From contig NZ_CP116339.1 in NCBI RefSeq assembly GCF_028198165.1, positions 3,293,001 through 3,357,000 on the forward strand: a stretch of DNA of 64,000 bases, written 5' to 3'. The stretch comes from Pseudoxanthomonas sp. JBR18. Lineage in GTDB: Bacteria; Pseudomonadota; Gammaproteobacteria; Xanthomonadales; Xanthomonadaceae. The position numbers were made by a program, and so were the translations under genes. The notes beneath the pieces were generated by a model. The model made no database searches. It was not told the origin of the DNA and saw only the letters and a list, made by a program, of their open reading frames with translations. Positions 25,743 through 33,854 of this stretch are shown here, piece after piece. Positions within the stretch are counted from its first letter, which is position 1. Every line of letters begins with the position of its first letter.

Positions 25743-26546
25743 ATGCAGGATCTGAGAATCGCCCTGGTCCAGGGCGCCACCCGCTGGCACGACCCGGCCG
25801 GCAACCGCAGCTACTACGGCGAGCTGATCGCGCCGACGGCGCGCCATGCCGATCTGGTGATCCTGCCGGAGACCTTCACCAGCGGGTTCTCCAACGACGC
25901 CATCGACAAGGCCGAGGGCATGGATGGGCCGACCGTGGCCTGGATCATCGAGCAGGCGGTGATCTTGAATGCCGCCGTCACCGGCAGCGTGCAGCTGCGG
26001 ACCGAGGATGGCGTGTTCAACCGCCTGCTGTGGGCCACGCCGGACGGCGCACTGGCCTACTACGACAAGCGCCACCTGTTCCGCTACGCCAACGAGCACA
26101 AGCGCTACGCGTCTGGGCGCGAGCGACTGAGCGTGGAGTGGAAGGGCTGGCGGATCAATCCGCAGGTCTGCTACGACCTGCGCTTCCCGGTGTTCTGCCG
26201 CAACCGGTTCGATGTCGAGCGCCCCGGGCAGTTGGACTTCGACCTGCAGCTGTTCGTGGCCAACTGGCCGGCGTCACGCCGCTATCCGTGGCAGACGCTG
26301 CTGCGTGCCCGCGCCATCGAGAACCTGTGCGTGGTCGCCGCGGTCAACCGCGTCGGCACCGACGGCAACGGGCTGGAGTACGCGGGCGACAGCGTGGTGC
26401 TCGATGCCCTGGGCCAGCCCCTGGCCGAGGCCGATGCGTCCGAGGGCGTGACCTATGCGGCGGTTTCGGCCGAGGCCCTGCGCGCGCATCGGGAGCACTT
26501 CCCGGCGATGCTGGATGCCGATCGCTTCGAGCTGATCGATCGGTAA
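25743..26546 (+). CDS. yafV: Omega-amidase, nitrilase superfamily (YafV/Nit2-like)
   Basis: The 267-residue C-N hydrolase has the full catalytic set: Glu43 in ILPETFTSGF, Lys109 in YYDKRHLF and Cys143 in QVCYDLRFPVF. The TFTSGF block next to Glu43 is typical of YafV/Nit2 omega-amidases, which hydrolyse 2-oxoglutaramate (from glutamine transamination) to 2-oxoglutarate and ammonia and so pull the transaminase reaction forward. A GAGGAG ribosome site lies just upstream of ATG 25743. The transaminase gene upstream is the natural partner, with REP palindromes between them. Confidence 0.92.
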   Translation: MQDLRIALVQGATRWHDPAGNRSYYGELIAPTARHADLVILPETFTSGFSNDAIDKAEGMDGPTVAWIIEQAVILNAAVTGSVQLRTEDGVFNRLLWATPDGALAYYDKRHLFRYANEHKRYASGRERLSVEWKGWRINPQVCYDLRFPVFCRNRFDVERPGQLDFDLQLFVANWPASRRYPWQTLLRARAIENLCVVAAVNRVGTDGNGLEYAGDSVVLDALGQPLAEADASEGVTYAAVSAEALRAHREHFPAMLDADRFELIDR

Positions 26547-26564
26547 TTCCGTGCGCGGGCCGCT

Positions 26565-26578
26565 TTGATCCAGGTCAA
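26565..26578 (+). promoter_or_regulatory. FNR/Anr-type box upstream of hemN
   Basis: TTGAT-CCAG-GTCAA matches TTGAT-N4-ATCAA at 9 of 10 positions. It is centred about 41 bp before the hemN start codon. Anaerobic hemN genes are known FNR/Anr targets in related bacteria, so oxygen control is likely. Confidence 0.7.
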
Positions 26579-26612
26579 GGCGGCCGGGCGCGCAGGCGGC
26601 GAGGATGGCCGC

Positions 26613-28022
26613 ATGACGACTTCGCTCCCGCGGCCAGGCGACTGGTCCTTCGATGCCGAGCTGTTGCGCCGCCATGGCGTCAACGGCCCGCGCTACACCT
26701 CCTATCCCAGCGCGCTGCAGTTCAACGAGGACTTTGGGCCGGCGCAGTTCGCCGAGCAGGCGCGACTGAGCAACGTCGGCCAGTACTCGCGGCAGCTGTC
26801 GCTGTACGTGCACGTGCCGTTCTGCGCCAGCCCGTGCTTCTACTGCGGCTGCAACCGGGTGATCACCCGCAGCGCGGTCGCCGGCGAACGTTACGTAGAC
26901 TTCCTGGAGCGCGAGATCGCCCGGGTGGGGGCGTTGTTCGAGCCGGGGCGCGAGGTAGTGCAGCTGCATTTCGGCGGCGGCACGCCCAACTTCCTCGATG
27001 GTCCACAGCTGGCCCGGGTCGTGGCCTGCCTACGGCAGCACTTCCACTTCAGCCAGGTGCAGGACCGCGACATCTCCATCGAACTGGACCCGCGCACGAC
27101 CACACCGGCCCACGTCGCCGCGCTGGCAGAAGCCGGTTTCACCCGCGCCAGCCTGGGCGTGCAGGACCTGTCCGTGCAGGTGCAGGAGGCCATCAACCGC
27201 GTGCAGAGCTTCGAGCAGACCTACGCGGTGGTGGCGGCCTGTCGGGCCTACGGGCTGCAGTCGATCAACCTGGACCTGGTCTACGGCCTGCCGTACCAGA
27301 CCATTGAGGGCTTCGCCGAGACGCTGGACCGGACCCTGGCGCTGAGGCCCGATCGGCTGGCGGTCTACGGATACGCGCATATGCCGTCGGTGTTCAAGGC
27401 GCAGCGGCAGATCCCCGAGGACGCGCTGCCCGATGCCGAGGGGCGGCTGGCGCTGCTGGAGCTGGCCGTGCAGCGTCTGCGTGCGGCCGGCTACGACTAC
27501 ATCGGCCTGGACCATTTCGCGCTGCCCGGCGATGCGCTGGCCCAGGCGCTGCGCACTGGCAGCCTGCATCGCAACTTCATGGGCTATACCACCCATGCGC
27601 AGACCGACCTGCTGGGCTTTGGTGTCAGCGCGATCAGCCATGTGGGAGACAGCTACAGCCAGAACCATCGCGACCTGCGGCAGTGGGAGGCGGCACTGGA
27701 GCAGGAGCGCCTGCCGATCATGCGCGGCGTGCTGCTGGACGAGGACGACACCATCCGCGCCGACGTGATCCAGCAGCTGATGTGCGGCGGGCGGGTCGAG
27801 CCGGAGCAGATCGAGCGCGCCTGGAGCATCCGTTTCCAGGAGTACTTCCGCGATGAGATCCACGCGCTGGCGCCGCTGGTCCAGGACGGGCTGGTCCGGG
27901 TCGAGCCGGACCTGATCGAGGTCACGCCACGCGGGCGCGGCCTGCTGCGGCTGGTGGCCATGCGCTTCGATCGCTACCTGGCCGGCGGCCAGCTACAGGG
28001 TCGGCACTCACGCGCGGTCTGA
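26613..28022 (+). CDS. hemN: Oxygen-independent coproporphyrinogen III oxidase
   Basis: HemN is a radical SAM enzyme that decarboxylates coproporphyrinogen III to protoporphyrinogen IX without oxygen. The 469-residue protein has the HemN-type cluster motif FCASPCFYCGC (Cys71, Cys75, Cys78 with Cys80), the N-terminal trip-wire region (YTSYPSALQF), the GGGTPNFL block and the SLGVQD block, and a C-terminal HemN domain. It is the true HemN type, longer than HemW. ATG 26613 is preceded by GAGG. Haem supply fits the neighbouring cytochrome c maturation genes, but no co-transcription is visible. It converges on the next gene with a 12-bp gap. Confidence 0.95.
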   Translation: MTTSLPRPGDWSFDAELLRRHGVNGPRYTSYPSALQFNEDFGPAQFAEQARLSNVGQYSRQLSLYVHVPFCASPCFYCGCNRVITRSAVAGERYVDFLEREIARVGALFEPGREVVQLHFGGGTPNFLDGPQLARVVACLRQHFHFSQVQDRDISIELDPRTTTPAHVAALAEAGFTRASLGVQDLSVQVQEAINRVQSFEQTYAVVAACRAYGLQSINLDLVYGLPYQTIEGFAETLDRTLALRPDRLAVYGYAHMPSVFKAQRQIPEDALPDAEGRLALLELAVQRLRAAGYDYIGLDHFALPGDALAQALRTGSLHRNFMGYTTHAQTDLLGFGVSAISHVGDSYSQNHRDLRQWEAALEQERLPIMRGVLLDEDDTIRADVIQQLMCGGRVEPEQIERAWSIRFQEYFRDEIHALAPLVQDGLVRVEPDLIEVTPRGRGLLRLVAMRFDRYLAGGQLQGRHSRAV

Positions 28023-28034
28023 GCCGGTGCTGGC

Positions 28035-28442
28035 TCAGGGGGTGAAGCTCAGCTCGTAGGAGACGTAGAACGGCGAGCGCGCCGGCACCAGCAGGATGCG
28101 ACCGCGCAGGAACTTCTCCATGCAGATCGACAGCGGCGTGGTGCCCTGCCGCCAGGTGTGTTCGATGCGGCCCTGCGCGTCGAGCTGGGCGACCACCACG
28201 AAGGGGCTGGTGTCCGGCTGGGGCGTGGCGCAGGCCTCGACCCCGGCTTTCAGCGTGTCGGCCTGGGTGCTGCGCATGGCCTCGGCCACGTCCGCCGGCA
28301 GCGAGGCTTCGTCGCGGTCGGCCAGGGCCTTGGCCTGGCTGTAGTTGATCGGCGTCTGAGCGCTGGCGCTCAGGCTGACGCCGCAGAGCAGGGCGGCGAG
28401 TGGGATGGCGATGGCGATGGCGATGGCGATGGCGTGGCGCAT
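28035..28442 (-). CDS. Secreted protein of unknown function, repeat-built signal peptide
   Basis: The 135-residue product starts with a signal peptide whose core is an Ala-Ile repeat (MRHAIAIAIAIAIPLAALL), cleaved probably at SASAQ. The mature part has two Cys residues (EACATP and SICMEKFLRG) and a beta-rich C-terminus. The domain order (an Ala-rich helix and then VVVAQLDAQGRIEHTW) is seen in hypothetical periplasmic proteins of xanthomonads; I cannot name a function. The Ala-Ile stretch is encoded by a hexanucleotide repeat, so strand slippage would lengthen or shorten the hydrophobic core two residues at a time without breaking the frame. Confidence 0.72.
   Translation of the reverse strand: MRHAIAIAIAIAIPLAALLCGVSLSASAQTPINYSQAKALADRDEASLPADVAEAMRSTQADTLKAGVEACATPQPDTSPFVVVAQLDAQGRIEHTWRQGTTPLSICMEKFLRGRILLVPARSPFYVSYELSFTP
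28404..28433. repeat. Five tandem GATGGC hexamers in a signal-peptide coding region
   Basis: GATGGC is repeated five times without interruption; on the coding strand it reads GCCATC and encodes Ala-Ile dipeptides. It is a simple sequence repeat that can change length by replication slippage. Confidence 0.9.
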
Positions 28443-28467
28443 GGTTTCCTCCTGATGACGGCATCAT

Positions 28468-30351
28468 TCAACGATAGCCGGCGGCCTGCAGTTCGAACAA
28501 TTCCGCGTAACGGCCGCCCTCGGCCAGCAGGCTTTCGTGGGTGCCGCTGGCCTCCAGCCGGCCCAGGTGCAGTACCAAGATGCGGTCTGCCATGCGCACC
28601 GAGGAAAACCGATGCGAGATCAGCACCGCGGTGCGCTGCTCGGACAGCTCGCGGAAGCGTTGGAACACCTCGAATTCGCTGCGCGCATCCAGCGCGGCGG
28701 TGGGCTCGTCCAGGATCATCACCTGGGCCTGGCGCATGTAGGCGCGGGCGATGGCGATCTTCTGCCACTGCCCGCCGGACAGGTCCACGCCGGTCTTGAA
28801 GCGGCGCCCGATCAGCTGCTCGTAGCCGGCCGGCAGGCCTTCGATCACCTGGTCGGCCAATGCGCTGTGGGCGGCGGCGCGGATGCGGACGGCATCGTCC
28901 ATGGCCTCGATGCGGCCCACGCCGATGTTCTCGCCGGCGGTCAGGTAGTAGCGCACGAAGTCCTGGAAGATCACCCCGACGTTGGCGCGCAGCGCATCCA
29001 GGTCGTACTCGCGCAGGTCGCGCCCGTCCAGCAGGATGCGGCCTTCGTCCGGGTCGTACAGGCGCGCCAGCAGCTTGACCAGAGTGGTCTTGCCGGCGCC
29101 GTTTTCACCGACCAGCGCCAGCACTTCACCCACCCTCAGCTCGAAATCCAGGTGTCGCACCGCCCAGTACTCGGCATCCGGATAGCGGAAGCCGACGTTC
29201 TCGAACACGAAACCCTGGCGGATCGGCTGCGGGAAGGGGAGTGGGTCGGCGGGGGAGGTGATCTCCGGCTGCACCGCGAAGAACGAGAACAGGTCGTCCA
29301 GGTATAGCGCCTGGCCCGCGACCTGCGAAAAGCCCACCAGCAGGCCTTCCAGCAGCTGGCGCAGGCGCAGGAAGCTACCGGCCAGGAAGGTCAGATCGCC
29401 GATCGAGAAATCCCCGCTCACCGTGCGCCAGGCGATGTAGGCGTAGGCGGCGTAGTAGCCCAGCGAGCCCAGTGCGGCCAGCGCCGTCCCCCAGATGGCA
29501 CGCCGTTTGGCCAGCACACGGTTGGCCAGGAACAGCTGCTGGGCCAGCGCGCGATAGCGTCCGATCAGGAAGCGATGGAGGTTGAAGATCTTCACCTCCT
29601 TGGCCGTCTCCACGCTGGCGCCGGTCTGGCGCACGTATTCCAGCTGGCGGCGCTCGGGCGTCCACTGGAAGTTGAGCGAGTAGCCCAGCGCGTTGAAATG
29701 CGCTTCGCCGACGAAGGCCGGCACCAGCGCCACGATCAGCAGTGCGATCAGCCATGGCGCGTAGGCGAGCAGGCCAATGCCGAAGCTCACCACGGTGATG
29801 GCGTCCTGGACCTGCCCGAACAGCTGGCTGAGCAGGTTCATGCGGCCCATGGTCTGGCGCCGCGCGCGGTCCAGCTTGTCCTGCAGCTCCGGATCTTCGA
29901 AGTCCTCCAGGTCCAGCGTGGCGGCGTGTTCCATCAGCCGGATGCTGGTGGCGTTGGTGAACAGCTCCGACAGCAGCGTATCGGCATAGCTGATCAGCCG
30001 GCCCAGCAGGTCCGAGCCGATCGCCAGGGCGAATTCCAGCGCCAGCAGTTCGAGCAACCGGGTCAGCTGGCCGCTGGCCATTGCCTGGCCCAGCGAATCG
30101 AACTGCAGCCCCAGGCCGACCAGGCGCACGGCTTCGTCGATGATCAGCTTGCCCACGTAGAGCGTGGCGACGGGCACCAGGGCGCGGATCAGGCGTAGCC
30201 CCAGGCTGCCGACGGTCAGCCACGGGCTGGTGGACCAGACCATGCGCAGGAACGGCGGCAGGTTGCGCATGGCGTCGAAACGCTCGCGCAGGCTGGGTTG
30301 TTTGGAGGTGCGCGGCGGTGCGGCGTGAGGCGAGGGCGGCATGGCGCCCAT
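28468..30351 (-). CDS. ABC exporter, fused membrane and ATPase domains
   Basis: The 627-residue half-transporter has an N-terminal membrane domain (about 35-340, six spans) and a C-terminal ATPase with Walker A GENGAGKTT near 412-420, signature LSGGQWQKIAIARA near 523-536, Walker B VMILDEPTAALD and the H-loop VLISHRFSS. It acts as a homodimer or heterodimer in the inner membrane. The sequence type (GENGAGKTT, FQDFVRYYLTAGENIG) is that of the exporter group often linked with lipid or peptide export; no substrate gene or partner lies nearby. The start may be ATG 30351 or 30342. It ends 25 bp from the secreted-protein gene start on the same strand. Confidence 0.85.
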   Translation of the reverse strand: MGAMPPSPHAAPPRTSKQPSLRERFDAMRNLPPFLRMVWSTSPWLTVGSLGLRLIRALVPVATLYVGKLIIDEAVRLVGLGLQFDSLGQAMASGQLTRLLELLALEFALAIGSDLLGRLISYADTLLSELFTNATSIRLMEHAATLDLEDFEDPELQDKLDRARRQTMGRMNLLSQLFGQVQDAITVVSFGIGLLAYAPWLIALLIVALVPAFVGEAHFNALGYSLNFQWTPERRQLEYVRQTGASVETAKEVKIFNLHRFLIGRYRALAQQLFLANRVLAKRRAIWGTALAALGSLGYYAAYAYIAWRTVSGDFSIGDLTFLAGSFLRLRQLLEGLLVGFSQVAGQALYLDDLFSFFAVQPEITSPADPLPFPQPIRQGFVFENVGFRYPDAEYWAVRHLDFELRVGEVLALVGENGAGKTTLVKLLARLYDPDEGRILLDGRDLREYDLDALRANVGVIFQDFVRYYLTAGENIGVGRIEAMDDAVRIRAAAHSALADQVIEGLPAGYEQLIGRRFKTGVDLSGGQWQKIAIARAYMRQAQVMILDEPTAALDARSEFEVFQRFRELSEQRTAVLISHRFSSVRMADRILVLHLGRLEASGTHESLLAEGGRYAELFELQAAGYR

Positions 30352-30409
30352 TGTCGCCCGGGCGCGATCAGGGTGGTGCGATCATCGCGCTTGGCCGTGC
30401 CTGCATACG

Positions 30410-30438
30410 AAAACGCCCCGGGGACATCCCGGGGCGTT
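30410..30438 (-). terminator. Intrinsic terminator of slyD
   Basis: An 11-bp stem AACGCCCCGGG / CCCGGGGCGTT with a 5-nt loop, followed on the minus strand by TTTT, lies 40 bp after the slyD stop and before the ABC exporter gene. Confidence 0.85.
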
Positions 30439-30478
30439 CGACATCAGCGGTCGCTACCGCGACCGCACATGCTGTGCG

Positions 30479-30961
30479 TCAGGCGTGCGCGCCGTCGGCG
30501 CCGTGCACGTGGCCGTGGTTGAGCTCTTCGGTGGTCGGTTCACGCACATCGGCCACTTCCACGGCGAAGTGCAGGTTGCGGCCGGCCAAGGGGTGGTTGC
30601 CGTCGATCGTGACCTGATTTTCGCCGACCTCGGTGACCATCACGACCATCGGACCACGCTCGCTGCGGGCCTCGAACTGCATGCCCGGGACCACGCTGGC
30701 GCCCTCGGGGAAGGCGGTCTTGGCGACCTGCTGGACCAGCTGCTCGTGGCGCGGGCCATAGGCTTTCTCCGGCGGCACATCGGCCTGCACGGTGTCGCCC
30801 TGCTGCTTGCCGGTGAGCGCCTGCTCCAGGCCCGGCACGATGTTGCCGGCGCCGTGCAGATAGCTCAGCGGGGCTTCGGGCGTGGAGCGATCGATGACCA
30901 CGCCGTCGTCGTCGGTCAGGGTGTAATGAATTGTGGCGACACGGCCGTCCATGATTTCCAT
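30479..30961 (-). CDS. slyD: FKBP-type peptidyl-prolyl isomerase SlyD
   Basis: SlyD is a cytosolic prolyl isomerase and chaperone that also binds nickel. The 160-residue protein has a split FKBP domain with the SLYD order: YTLTDDDGVVIDRS at the N-terminus, SYLHGAGNIVPGLEQAL, then the inserted-flap chaperone domain (about 70-130), and NHPLAGRNLHFAVEV. The tail is His-rich (NHGHVHGADGAHA) but short, so metal binding is probably weaker than in E. coli. ATG 30961 follows a GGAGG ribosome site. Confidence 0.95.
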   Translation of the reverse strand: MEIMDGRVATIHYTLTDDDGVVIDRSTPEAPLSYLHGAGNIVPGLEQALTGKQQGDTVQADVPPEKAYGPRHEQLVQQVAKTAFPEGASVVPGMQFEARSERGPMVVMVTEVGENQVTIDGNHPLAGRNLHFAVEVADVREPTTEELNHGHVHGADGAHA

Positions 30962-31113
30962 GGGAAACCTCCGTAGTTGAGAAAAAGGGAGTTGAAGCGA
31001 TACGCCGGCAGAATTCACGGCGAAGATGCGAGTTGCCTTATCTACCCTAGGGAAAAGCGGCCCGCGATACAACCTCGGGGCCCGCCGGGGCGGGCTTCTG
31101 GGGCAGGTGCGAT

Positions 31114-31269
31114 TCAGCCGTGTCCGGGCCAATCGTCCAGATAGACTTCGGCAATCGGGCATCGGGCACTTCGCGTTGAACGCTGAGCGCGCCACGCGCG
31201 ATTCTGGGCGCGTTCTCCGCCGCTGCCATCGCGCACCCGCAGCGCGTCACCCGGATTGCCGTAGATCAT
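31114..31269 (-). CDS. Possible 51-residue small protein (doubtful)
   Basis: In the 380-bp gap between the CDF transporter and slyD a frame on the minus strand starts MIYGNPGDALRVRDG and ends AEVYLDDWPGHG, then a GC-rich dyad (GCCCGCCCCGGCGGGC) follows. Both ends look protein-like but the middle is Arg/Ser-rich with poor codon use, and no clear ribosome site precedes the ATG. It could be a real small gene, a decayed gene, or chance. The rest of the gap shows nothing I can name. Confidence 0.25.
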   Translation of the reverse strand: MIYGNPGDALRVRDGSGGERAQNRAWRAQRSTRSARCPIAEVYLDDWPGHG

Positions 31270-31344
31270 GCCGATGTATCAATCCTTCGATGCGGCTCGG
31301 TGTGCGGCGTGTCGCGTCGCAGGGCTTCGGTGGTCAAGCGCGGC

Positions 31345-32304
31345 CTAATGCGGTTGGTTTGCCTCGGCCAGGACCGCGCGCCTGGCTTGGAAGACCTCGG
31401 GTGTCTGCGGCTTGACGAAAAGCGCCTTCAGCTCCGGATATTGGCGCTTGACCGCGTCCTCGATGCGGGTGATGCAGGCCTCGATCTGCTGGGTATTGCG
31501 TGCATCCTCGAATTCGCAGCTGAGCATGGCCACCACCTGGCGGGGGCCCATCTGCATCGTGGTCACGCCGTTGGCGCCACGCACGTCGACATCGGCGGCC
31601 GCGAGCTCCAGGATGGTGCTGGCGACTTTGGGATGGGCCGGCTCGCCGACCAGCAAACCCTTGGTTTCGCGGGCCAGCAGGAAGGCCGCGGTGGCCAGGA
31701 CCGCGGCGATGCCAAGCGATGCCACGCCATCGAGCACCGGCATCTCCAGCAACTGCGCGGCCAGCAGGCCGGCCAGGGCGAAGCCCAGCCCCAACAGCGC
31801 GGCACTGTCCTCCAGCAGCACGGTGAAGGTGGACGGGTCCTTGCTGCGACGAAAGGCTTCGAAATAACCCTGCTTGCCCTTGGTGCGGCGGAACTCGCGC
31901 AGGGCCAGGTACCACGAGGTGCCCTCGAACAGGATCGACACGCCCAGCACGATGTAGCTCATCAGATGGCTCTTGGCCGGCTCCGGATGGCGGATGTGGC
32001 TGATGCCCTCGTAAGCGGACACGCCCGCACCGGCGGCGAAGACCAGCAGCGCCACGATGAAGCTCCAGAAGTACAGCTCGCGCCCATAGCCGAACGGATG
32101 CGTGGTGTCCGGGGCTTTCTCCGCGCGGTGCAGCCCGTAGAGCAGCAGCAGCTCGTTGGTGGTGTCCACCAGCGAGTGCACGCCTTCGCTGAGCATGGCC
32201 GAGCTACCGGAAATGCCGGCTGCGATGAACTTGGCGATGGCGATGGCGAGGTTGCCGACCAGGGCGGCATAGACGACAAGGCGCGAGCCGGAGGGTTTGG
32301 CCAT
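31345..32304 (-). CDS. Cation diffusion facilitator family transporter
   Basis: The 319-residue inner-membrane protein is a CDF-type metal exporter (zinc, iron, manganese and similar ions). It has five to six membrane spans and the metal site HSLVDTTNE in the second span. The second half-site in the fifth span reads LLEDSAALLG where many CDF members carry HxxxD, a variant seen in one CDF subgroup. A cytoplasmic C-terminal domain (about 225-300) is present. ATG 32304 begins the first membrane segment. It is divergent from yjdM; regulation by metals is possible but no box is visible. Confidence 0.88.
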   Translation of the reverse strand: MAKPSGSRLVVYAALVGNLAIAIAKFIAAGISGSSAMLSEGVHSLVDTTNELLLLYGLHRAEKAPDTTHPFGYGRELYFWSFIVALLVFAAGAGVSAYEGISHIRHPEPAKSHLMSYIVLGVSILFEGTSWYLALREFRRTKGKQGYFEAFRRSKDPSTFTVLLEDSAALLGLGFALAGLLAAQLLEMPVLDGVASLGIAAVLATAAFLLARETKGLLVGEPAHPKVASTILELAAADVDVRGANGVTTMQMGPRQVVAMLSCEFEDARNTQQIEACITRIEDAVKRQYPELKALFVKPQTPEVFQARRAVLAEANQPH

Positions 32305-32468
32305 GGGGCGGAGGATTGGGAAACGGCGTGGACTGACATCTTGGTCAGCCTGGTGTCCCGGCTGCGTGAGAGATCCGCGTCCGCCGTCCGGAGCCATCGC
32401 CTGGCCTTGCCCGAATCGCGTTGTCGTCCGCGTACAATCGCGCGCCCTGCTTTGAAATGCTGCTTCTG

Positions 32469-32807
32469 ATGCCGACCAACGCCTGCCCGCAATGCACGCT
32501 GGATAACACCTACCCCGATGGCGCGCTGTGGATCTGTGCCGATTGCGGATTCGAGTGGACGGCCGAGGCGTCCGAGTCAGCGGACACCGCACAGCTGGTG
32601 CGCGACGCCAACGGCAACGTGCTCAATGCCGGCGACACGGTCACGGTGATCAAGGATCTCAAGGTCAAGGGATCCTCGATCCCGCTCAAGCAGGGCACGG
32701 TGATCCGCAACATCCGCCTGGTCGAAGACGATGTCGAACACATCGAAGGCCATTCGGACAAGATCAAGGGCCTGGTGCTGAAGACCTGTTTCCTGCGCAA
32801 GGCATAG
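32469..32807 (+). CDS. yjdM: Zinc-ribbon protein YjdM (PhnA family)
   Basis: The 112-residue protein starts with a zinc ribbon CPQC...CADC (Cys6, Cys9, Cys24, Cys27) followed by the conserved LVRDANGNVLNAGDTVTVIKD and LKVKGSSIPLKQGT region of the YjdM/PhnA family. The family was named for alkylphosphonate use, but YjdM itself is not a proven phosphonate enzyme. I prefer ATG 32469 over 32457 because family members begin just ahead of the zinc ribbon. It is convergent with the LysR gene, with a 19-bp gap. Confidence 0.9.
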   Translation: MPTNACPQCTLDNTYPDGALWICADCGFEWTAEASESADTAQLVRDANGNVLNAGDTVTVIKDLKVKGSSIPLKQGTVIRNIRLVEDDVEHIEGHSDKIKGLVLKTCFLRKA

Positions 32808-32826
32808 GACGCACCCCAGGCCGGTC

Positions 32827-33741
32827 TCAGCGCGGGACCGGCATCGGATCCAGGTGCGGGGTCGCCACGCCGGCCAGCCAGTCCATGAAGGCGGCGACCC
32901 GGCGCGGCAGGTGTCGCCGTTGCGGATACAGCAGGGTCAGTGGCATGGGCTCGGCGGGGGCGTCGGGCAGGATTTCCACCAGTTCCCCGGAGGCCAGCAG
33001 CTGGCGCACGCCCATGGCCGGCGGCTGGATGATGCCGAAGCCAGCCAGTGCCGCGGCCACATAGGCATCGCCGCTGTTGACGGTGATCGGGCCGGGCAAG
33101 GCGCGCGTGACATAGGCGCTACCATCGAAATACTCCAAGCCTGGCGAGCGCTGGCCCAGCGTGCCGACGTAGTGCACCAGCTGATGGCCCTCCAGCTCAT
33201 CGGCCGTGTGCGGCGTGCCATGCCGGGCCAGGTAGGCTGGGCTGGCGCATGTGACGACGGGCATCATCCCCAGCGGACGCGCGACCAATGAACTGTCAGC
33301 CACCGTGCCCGCGCGCAGGACGCAGTCGAAGCCTTCGCGGACCACGTCGACCAGACGGTCGGTGCTGCTGATCTCCACTTCCAGCAGCGGATGTTCGGCG
33401 AGGAATTCGGGCAGGCGCGGCAGCACATAGCCGCACGCCACGCCGCCGGACATGTCCACCCGCAGCCGGCCTTTGAGCTGGCGCGCCTGGCGGAACATGC
33501 CGTGCAGTTCGTCCATGTCGTCGGCCAGGTCGCGACTGCGCTGGTAGAAGACCTCGCCGTCGGCGGTCAGTTGCACCCGGCGCGTGGTCCGGTGCAGCAA
33601 CTGGGTGCCCAGGCTGGCCTCCAGCCGGGCCACCGCGGTGGACACGCTGGCCTTGGGCAGGCCAAGCGAATCGGCGGCACGGGTGAACCCGCCCAGCTCG
33701 GCTACGCGCTGGAAGATGCGCAAGGTGTCCAGCGAATCCAT
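32827..33741 (-). CDS. LysR-family transcriptional regulator
   Basis: The 304-residue protein has the LysR HTH (DSLDTLRIFQRVAELGG ... LPKASVSTAVARLE, residues 2-45) and a substrate-binding domain of the CrgA/AaeR-like subgroup (MSGGVACGYVLPRLPEF, EISSTDRLVDVVREGFD). It is divergent from an SDR gene with 113 bp between the starts, the usual LysR-target arrangement. A TTGCGC-N7-GCGCAA palindrome lies in that gap, so it probably regulates the SDR gene and itself. The inducer is unknown. Confidence 0.92.
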   Translation of the reverse strand: MDSLDTLRIFQRVAELGGFTRAADSLGLPKASVSTAVARLEASLGTQLLHRTTRRVQLTADGEVFYQRSRDLADDMDELHGMFRQARQLKGRLRVDMSGGVACGYVLPRLPEFLAEHPLLEVEISSTDRLVDVVREGFDCVLRAGTVADSSLVARPLGMMPVVTCASPAYLARHGTPHTADELEGHQLVHYVGTLGQRSPGLEYFDGSAYVTRALPGPITVNSGDAYVAAALAGFGIIQPPAMGVRQLLASGELVEILPDAPAEPMPLTLLYPQRRHLPRRVAAFMDWLAGVATPHLDPMPVPR

Positions 33742-33776
33742 GGACTGTTCGCAAATAATGAACGGTGAAATCAGAA

Positions 33777-33795
33777 TTGCGCGATTTGTGCGCAA
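33777..33795. promoter_or_regulatory. Candidate LysR operator between LysR and SDR genes
   Basis: TTGCGC-GATTTGT-GCGCAA is a perfect 6-bp inverted repeat with a 7-bp spacer and contains the T-N11-A pattern of LysR binding sites. It lies 36 bp from the LysR start and 60 bp from the SDR start. Confidence 0.6.
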
Positions 33796-33854
33796 CTTCA
33801 AGCGCAATAGTCTCAGTGCACCGGGCAATCGCCCTTCGCGACGAGCTTCTGACG

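Noticed and set aside
24258..26099. Long minus-strand frame opposite the transaminase and amidase genes
   Set aside because: The codons mirror the real genes and the product is low complexity; the plus-strand genes have full catalytic motifs.
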